Source: an uncultured bacterium
GTDB lineage: Bacteria; Planctomycetota; UBA1135; GCA-002686595
DNA length: 6,341 nt
Direction of reading: 5' to 3'
Assembly (NCBI GenBank): GCA_902826945.1
Contig: CADEGS010000239.1
Coordinates: 1 to 6,341 of the forward strand
Below, piece by piece: positions 1 through 6,341 of this stretch. Position 1 is the stretch's first letter. Each line of letters starts with the position of its first letter. The notes below the pieces were generated by a model, which made no database searches, was not told the DNA's origin, and saw nothing but the letters and a program-made list of their open reading frames with translations. The position numbers were made by a program, and so were the translations under genes.

Positions 1-656
<656 letters not shown>

Positions 657-700
657 GGGCGAGACGACGCGGCCGGGCTCCCCCGAGGGACCGGCATCGA

Positions 701-735
701 CGCGGCCCGCGCGGCGAGCGCGGGCCGCGCTCGTT
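701..735 (+). terminator. Probable intrinsic terminator hairpin of recA
   Basis: Bases 701-712 (CGCGGCCCGCGC) are perfectly complementary to 718-729, giving a 12-bp all-GC stem with the 5-base loop GGCGA, 45 bases after the recA stop. The tail is CTCGTTCC, so a true U-tract is missing, which is common for terminators in very GC-rich genomes. The position and stem strength suggest that recA transcription ends, or is attenuated, before alaS. The hairpin is seen directly; its role as a terminator is inferred. Confidence 0.6.
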
Positions 736-741
736 CCCGCC

Positions 742-792
742 CCGGCGGTAGGACCGCTGGCGCGGGCGACCTAGGATCTCCGGCTTCCGGAG
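742..792 (+). promoter_or_regulatory. alaS leader: two small hairpins, -10-like TAGGAT and candidate Shine-Dalgarno
   Basis: Two stem-loops lie between the recA terminator and alaS. The first pairs 742-749 with 753-760 (8 bp including one G-T pair, loop AGG). The second pairs 779-783 (TCCGG) with 787-791 (CCGGA) around a CTT loop. TAGGAT at 772-777 resembles a -10 box, but no convincing -35 sits 16-18 bases upstream. The only purine-rich ribosome-binding candidate, GGAG at 789-792, is 12 bases from the ATG and mostly within the second stem. An alaS promoter or translational control here is plausible but unproven. Confidence 0.3.
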
Positions 793-804
793 CCCAGCCC
801 AGCC

Positions 805-3495
<2,691 letters not shown>

Positions 3496-3497
3496 CG

Positions 3498-3871
3498 ACG
3501 CGGCGCACGACGTTCGTCGGCCTCGGGAGCCTGCTGGAGCCGGGATCCGGCGGAGGCAGCGCCCTTCCCGGGGCGCGCGGCCTCCCCTGCGCCCGGTTCC
3601 TGCAACCGCCCGAGGGCGGGTCGGGTCGCGCTGGAGCCCGCGCCCGCGCGCGGCTTCCAGGTCGCGCCGGCCGTCGTCGCGGCGGGAGGCTCGGCGCTGG
3701 CGAGCTTCCGGGACACACCGGAGCGGCCGCTCGTCCCCCCCCGGGCTCCGCGGTCCGCAGCCGGCCTACCTCCAGTCGATCTTCCTGGAGCCCGACGGCG
3801 TCGTCCTCTTCGGCCCTGGCTCGAGCGTGCTCCTCGACGGATCGGCGGCGGCCCGTACCGGCCGCGTTTGA
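3498..3871 (+). pseudogene. Possible frameshifted gene relic between alaS and rpmF
   Basis: No intact gene is convincing in 3496-3950, but codon-third-position bias moves through three frames, as expected of a decayed gene. The first part (3498 to about 3610) has a GC3-rich frame reading TTFVGLGSLLEPG. The next (about 3610-3737), shifted by one base, reads GFQVAPAVVAAGGSALASF and has 2 A/T-ending codons in 29. After an 8-C run (3735-3742) the third part reads AYLQSIFLEPDGVVLFGPGS and then VLLDGSAAARTGRV, stopping at TGA 3869-3871. From 3764 on, that frame has 4 A/T-ending codons in 35, while the other two frames have 10 and 17. I do not recognise the product. It shows no CxRC-type motif of DUF177, the usual neighbour of rpmF. 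Sequencing error at the C-run could account for one of the two shifts. Chance in GC-rich noncoding DNA remains possible. Confidence 0.33.
3631..3660 (+). terminator. Strong hairpin downstream of alaS, possible terminator
   Basis: Bases 3631-3643 (CTGGAGCCCGCGC) pair with 3648-3660 (GCGCGGCTTCCAG) across a CCGC loop. The 13-position stem has one G-T pair and one C-C mismatch. It starts 136 bases after the alaS stop and has no T-tract behind it. A smaller stem (CCGCC/GGCGG, within 3606-3619) lies just upstream. The structure is seen directly; termination of alaS transcription is an inference, and the region also overlaps the proposed gene relic. Confidence 0.3.
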
Positions 3872-3896
3872 CGCGCGCGGAAGCCATGACTAGCAT
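3868..3896 (+). promoter_or_regulatory. Predicted sigma70-type promoter for rpmF-plsX
   Basis: TTGACG at 3868-3873 (5 of 6 matches to TTGACA) is followed by exactly 17 bases and then TAGCAT at 3891-3896 (4 of 6 matches to TATAAT). This spacing is ideal for a vegetative promoter. A start near 3903 would give a leader of about 48 bases before the rpmF ATG. AGGAG at 3928-3932 is the best ribosome-binding candidate, but it lies 18 bases from the ATG, longer than usual. The -35 box overlaps the stop codon of the upstream gene relic. Confidence 0.6.
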
Positions 3897-3950
3897 CCTG
3901 CGCCTCAAACGGGCCCCGGGACCCTCCAGGAGCCCCTGCCGAGCATCGCC

Positions 3951-4157
3951 ATGCCGAATCCCAAGCGCCGTCACTCCCGGTCCCGCCAGGGCCTGCGCCG
4001 CGCGCACCTGGCGCTCAAGCCGCACCAGCCGAACCAGTGCGCCCGCTGCGGGTCGCCGGTGCGCTCGCACCGCGTGTGCGACAACTGCGGCCACTACGGC
4101 TTCCAGCGCGGCGGCGACAAGAAGGGGACCGAGGTCTTCCGCAAGGACGACTTCTGA
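3951..4157 (+). CDS. rpmF: 50S ribosomal protein L32, zinc-ribbon (four-Cys) form
   Basis: A small component of the large ribosomal subunit. The 68-residue product begins MPNPKRRHSRSRQGLRRAHL, which matches the conserved basic L32 N-terminus (PKR..SR...RRAH) and fixes the start. A zinc ribbon follows with CARC (Cys30, Cys33) and CDNC (Cys43, Cys46), the last embedded in RVCDNCGHYG as in other Cys-containing L32 proteins. The C-terminus (GGDKKGTEVFRKDDF) is somewhat longer than in many relatives but unremarkable. The four-cysteine (C+) form implies zinc binding; no cysteine-free duplicate is present in the window. plsX starts 23 bases downstream, so the two are likely cotranscribed from the promoter at 3868-3896. 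The neighbour most often found just upstream in other bacteria, DUF177/YceD, is not recognisable here. Confidence 0.96.
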   Translation: MPNPKRRHSRSRQGLRRAHLALKPHQPNQCARCGSPVRSHRVCDNCGHYGFQRGGDKKGTEVFRKDDF

Positions 4158-4180
4158 GCGACCGTCCGCCGCGGCGGCCC

Positions 4181-5185
4181 ATGGTCTCCACACGCATCGC
4201 CCTCGACGTCATGGGCGGCGACCGCGCGCCGGGCCCCGAGCTCGGCGGCGCGCTGCAGGCGTGCTCGGCCAGCGGGCCGATGCGCATGGCGCCCGAGCGC
4301 ATCCTGCTGGTCGGCGACGAGCCGCGCATCCGCGCCTTCCTGGCCGAGAGCGGCGGCGACCCGGGCTTCCCGGTGCGGCACGCCTCGCAGGTGATCCGCA
4401 TGGACGAGTCGCCGGCGAGCGCCCTGCGCGCCAAGCCCGACTCCTCGATCGCCTCGTGCGTGCAGGCGGTGAAGAGCGGCGAGGCCGGCGCGCTGGTCAG
4501 CATGGGGAACACCGGCGCCTGCGTGGCGGCCTCGTCGCTCATGCTCGGCACGCTCGAGGGCGTGCGCCGGCCGGGGATCGCGGTCACGCTCGAGCTGACC
4601 GGCCGCCCGCTGACCTTCGTCGACATGGGCGCCAACATCGCGCCCAAGCCCGACCACCTGGTGCAGTACGCGGCGATGGGCGCGGTCTACATGCGCGACT
4701 GCCTGGGCGTGCGCGAGCCGCGCATCGGGCTGCTGAACGTCGGCGAGGAGAAGGGCAAGGGCACCGACCTCCTGAAGCAGGCGCACGAGCTGCTCGAGGC
4801 GAGCGGGCTGCGCTTCGTCGGCAACGTCGAGGGCGGCGACCTCTTCCGCGGCGCCTGCGACGTGGTCGTGACGGACGGCTTCACCGGCAACGTCGTGCTC
4901 AAGCTGCTCGAGAGCTTCGCCGGCTTCCTGTTCGGGATGGTGCTGCAGGAGATCGAGACGCTCGGCCAGGGCGAGTGGGGCCGCACCGCGCTGGCGCGCA
5001 TCAAGCGCGCGATCGACTACTCGACCTACGGCGGCGCGTTGCTCCTCGGCGTGGACGGCGTGACGGTCATCGGGCACGGCCGCTCGGACGAGACCGCGGT
5101 CGCGAACGCGCTCGCCCTCGCGGCGCGCGCGATCGACGCGAACGTGAACCAGCACATCGTGCAGGGGCTCGCGAGCGGGGCCTGA
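4181..5185 (+). CDS. plsX: Phosphate acyltransferase PlsX (acyl-ACP:phosphate)
   Basis: PlsX converts acyl-ACP plus phosphate to acyl-phosphate, the donor that PlsY uses for the first acylation of glycerol-3-phosphate. It is a soluble or peripheral membrane enzyme linking fatty-acid and phospholipid synthesis. The product has 334 residues, normal for the family. It opens with MVSTRIALDVMGGDRAPGPE, the diagnostic N-terminal signature, so the ATG at 4181 is preferred; an in-frame ATG at 4037 would overlap rpmF and add an unrelated Arg-rich leader. Further motifs are LLVGDE, SMGNTGA (residues 107-113), VDMGANI, LLNVGEEKGKG, TDGFTGN (231-237), and GGALLLGVDGVTVIGHG near the C-terminus. No clear Shine-Dalgarno precedes it; a 12-base palindrome CCGCCGCGGCGG (4166-4177) lies just upstream instead. 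The 23-base gap suggests translation coupled to rpmF. A GC hairpin begins immediately after the stop. Confidence 0.97.
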   Translation: MVSTRIALDVMGGDRAPGPELGGALQACSASGPMRMAPERILLVGDEPRIRAFLAESGGDPGFPVRHASQVIRMDESPASALRAKPDSSIASCVQAVKSGEAGALVSMGNTGACVAASSLMLGTLEGVRRPGIAVTLELTGRPLTFVDMGANIAPKPDHLVQYAAMGAVYMRDCLGVREPRIGLLNVGEEKGKGTDLLKQAHELLEASGLRFVGNVEGGDLFRGACDVVVTDGFTGNVVLKLLESFAGFLFGMVLQEIETLGQGEWGRTALARIKRAIDYSTYGGALLLGVDGVTVIGHGRSDETAVANALALAARAIDANVNQHIVQGLASGA

Positions 5186-5220
5186 GCCCCGGCCGCCGGC
5201 CGGAGCCGCGCCGCCGGGGC
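5186..5220 (+). terminator. GC-rich hairpin abutting the plsX stop, possible terminator
   Basis: GCCCCGGC at 5186-5193 is the exact reverse complement of GCCGGGGC at 5213-5220, giving an 8-bp all-GC stem enclosing 19 bases that can fold further (CCGGCCGG inside). It begins directly after the plsX TGA. No T-run follows. It may end or attenuate rpmF-plsX transcription before fabH, but in such GC-rich DNA a stem of this size is only modest evidence. Confidence 0.35.
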
Positions 5221-5255
5221 CCGCTGCGGGCGCGGGGGGCGCAGGAAGGGCTCGC

Positions 5256-5272
5256 TTGGCCCTCGGTTTGCC
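5256..5272 (+). promoter_or_regulatory. Sigma54-like -24/-12 promoter candidate upstream of fabH
   Basis: TGGCCCTCGGTTTGC at 5257-5271 fits the sigma54 (RpoN) pattern TGGCAC-N5-TTGC. The GG (5258-5259) and GC (5270-5271) dinucleotides are 12 bases apart as required, and the TGGC, the C at position 6 and the TTGC are all matched. Transcription would begin near 5283, leaving a leader of about 65-70 bases before fabH. A separate TAGAGT at 5286-5291 looks like a -10 box but has no acceptable -35 at 16-18 bases. The motif is seen directly; promoter activity is inferred, and no activator-binding site is identified. Confidence 0.35.
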
Positions 5273-5296
5273 CCCTCCCCGAAGCTAGAGTGCGCC

Positions 5297-5329
5297 GAGC
5301 GCGGGGGGGCCGTGCTCCCCGGCGCGCTC
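5297..5329 (+). promoter_or_regulatory. Stem-loop in the fabH leader
   Basis: GAGCGCG (5297-5303) is complementary to CGCGCTC (5323-5329), and inside it a run of G (5304-5309) can pair with CCCC (5317-5320) around a small loop. The structure ends 20 bases before the fabH ATG, where no Shine-Dalgarno is visible. It could affect fabH mRNA stability or translation, or be incidental to the high GC content. Confidence 0.25.
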
Positions 5330-5349
5330 CTCCCGCAGCGCACACCTCG

Positions 5350-6339
5350 ATGGCACTTCGCATCCGAACGGGGATCGCCGGCACGGGCTCCTACGTGCCC
5401 GAGCGGCGCGTCCCCAACACCTGGTTCGAGAGCTTCCTCGACACCTCGGACGAGTGGATCGTGCAGCGCACGGGCATCCGCGAGCGCCGCTTCGCCGCCG
5501 AGGGCGAGGCCACCTCCGACCTGGCGCTGGAGGCCTCCCGCCGCGCCCTGGAGCAGGCCGGCGTGCGCCCGGAGGACCTGGACCTGATCGTGTGCGGCAC
5601 GCTCTCGCCCGACTACCTGCTGCCCTCGACCGCCTGCCTGGTGCAGGACCGCCTGGGCGCGCGCAAGGCGGGCGCCTTCGACTGCGCGGCGGCCTGCACC
5701 GGCTTCCTGACCGCCCTGCACACAGGCGAGGCCTTCATCGCCGCCGGGCGCGCGCGGCGCGTCCTGTGCATCGGGGCCGAGACCCTCTCGCGCTTCGTGG
5801 ACCTCGAGGACCGCTCCTCCTGCATCATCTTCGGCGACGGCGCGGGCGCCTGCGTGCTGGCGCCCTACGACGAGTGCGGCCAGGGCGAGATCCTGCGCAC
5901 GACGCTCGGCGCGGACGGCTCGGGCTACGACTACATCCACATCCCCGGCGGCGGCTCGCGCCTGCCGCCCTCGGCCGACATGCTGGCCGAGCGCACCCAG
6001 TACATCCGCATGCGCGGCCGCGAGGTGTTCCGCTTCGCGGTCTCGTACATGAGCGACCTGATCGCCGAGATGATGCGCGAGTACGAGCCCGACGAGCTCT
6101 CGCTGGTCGTGCCGCACCAGGTCAACCGGCGCATCATCGACGCCGCGCTCGATCGCCTCGGGATGACCGACGAGAAGGTCGTCATCAACATCCAGCACTA
6201 CGGGAACACCTCCGCCGCGACGGTGCCCATCGCGCTCGACGAGGCCCTGCGCGAGGGCCGCGTCGAGAAGGGCAAGCTGGTCGTGCTGGTCGCCTTCGGC
6301 GCCGGCCTGACCTGGGGCGCGACGCTCCTGCGCTGGTAA
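5350..6339 (+). CDS. fabH: Beta-ketoacyl-ACP synthase III (FabH)
   Basis: FabH condenses an acyl-CoA starter, typically acetyl-CoA, with malonyl-ACP to start type II fatty-acid synthesis. The thiolase-fold protein has 329 residues, a normal length. The start MALRIRTGIAGTGSYVPERR matches the family N-terminus, so the ATG at 5350 is chosen although the frame stays open upstream. DEWIVQRTGIRERR is the conserved substrate-side motif. The catalytic triad is complete: Cys116 in DCAAACTGF, His256 in VPHQVNRRI and Asn286 in HYGNTSAA. FGDGAGACVL and the C-terminal FGAGLTWGATLLRW are also typical. The gene follows plsX in the usual cluster order, but a 164-base spacer with a hairpin and a sigma54-like motif separates them, so it may be transcribed independently. 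No clear Shine-Dalgarno is present. Acyl-CoA chain preference cannot be read from the sequence. The usual next genes (fabD, fabG, acpP) would lie beyond the window. Confidence 0.97.
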   Translation: MALRIRTGIAGTGSYVPERRVPNTWFESFLDTSDEWIVQRTGIRERRFAAEGEATSDLALEASRRALEQAGVRPEDLDLIVCGTLSPDYLLPSTACLVQDRLGARKAGAFDCAAACTGFLTALHTGEAFIAAGRARRVLCIGAETLSRFVDLEDRSSCIIFGDGAGACVLAPYDECGQGEILRTTLGADGSGYDYIHIPGGGSRLPPSADMLAERTQYIRMRGREVFRFAVSYMSDLIAEMMREYEPDELSLVVPHQVNRRIIDAALDRLGMTDEKVVINIQHYGNTSAATVPIALDEALREGRVEKGKLVVLVAFGAGLTWGATLLRW

Positions 6340-6341
6340 CC

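Noticed and set aside
4037..4180. Earlier in-frame start for plsX
   Set aside because: The extra 48 residues are Arg-rich shadow sequence overlapping rpmF, whereas the conserved PlsX N-terminus starts at 4181.
3868..5349. Open frame continuing upstream of fabH through rpmF and plsX
   Set aside because: It is out of frame with both real genes and Arg/Ala-rich; only the part from 5350 matches FabH.

Overview
The window is a very GC-rich bacterial chromosome segment (roughly 70% G+C by eye, almost every codon ending in G or C) that carries housekeeping genes, all on the + strand. From left to right it holds the 3' part of recA, a complete alaS (alanyl-tRNA synthetase), about 450 bases without an intact gene, then rpmF (ribosomal protein L32), plsX (phosphate acyltransferase) and fabH (beta-ketoacyl-ACP synthase III). 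The window ends two bases after the fabH stop. The rpmF-plsX-fabH order is the widespread bacterial fatty-acid/phospholipid cluster, and recA next to alaS is also common. The composition and protein types fit a high-GC deltaproteobacterial-type lineage (Myxococcota or a relative), but this is an inference; no marker here settles the taxonomy.

Region by region. Bases 1-656 are RecA from about the L1 loop to its end, with an Ala/Pro-rich, net basic tail. Bases 657-804 hold a strong 12-bp hairpin, probably the recA terminator, and two smaller hairpins in front of alaS; there is no recX. Bases 805-3495 are alaS, which contains an internal block (about 2173-2502) whose codon usage differs sharply from the rest of the gene. 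Bases 3496-3950 contain what looks like the frameshifted remains of a gene, a strong hairpin, and a good sigma70-type promoter for rpmF. The accessory gene often found before rpmF (DUF177/YceD) is not visible. rpmF and plsX are 23 bases apart and probably cotranscribed. Between plsX and fabH (5186-5349) lie a GC hairpin, a sigma54-like -24/-12 motif and a leader hairpin, so fabH may have its own promoter.

Functionally, PlsX makes acyl-phosphate from acyl-ACP for phospholipid synthesis and FabH starts fatty-acid chains. L32 and AlaRS belong to translation, and RecA to recombination and the SOS response. I see no mobile element, CRISPR array, RNA gene or novel multigene system. The most unusual signal is the codon-usage mosaic inside alaS, followed by the three-frame gene relic upstream of rpmF and the sigma54-like site upstream of fabH.
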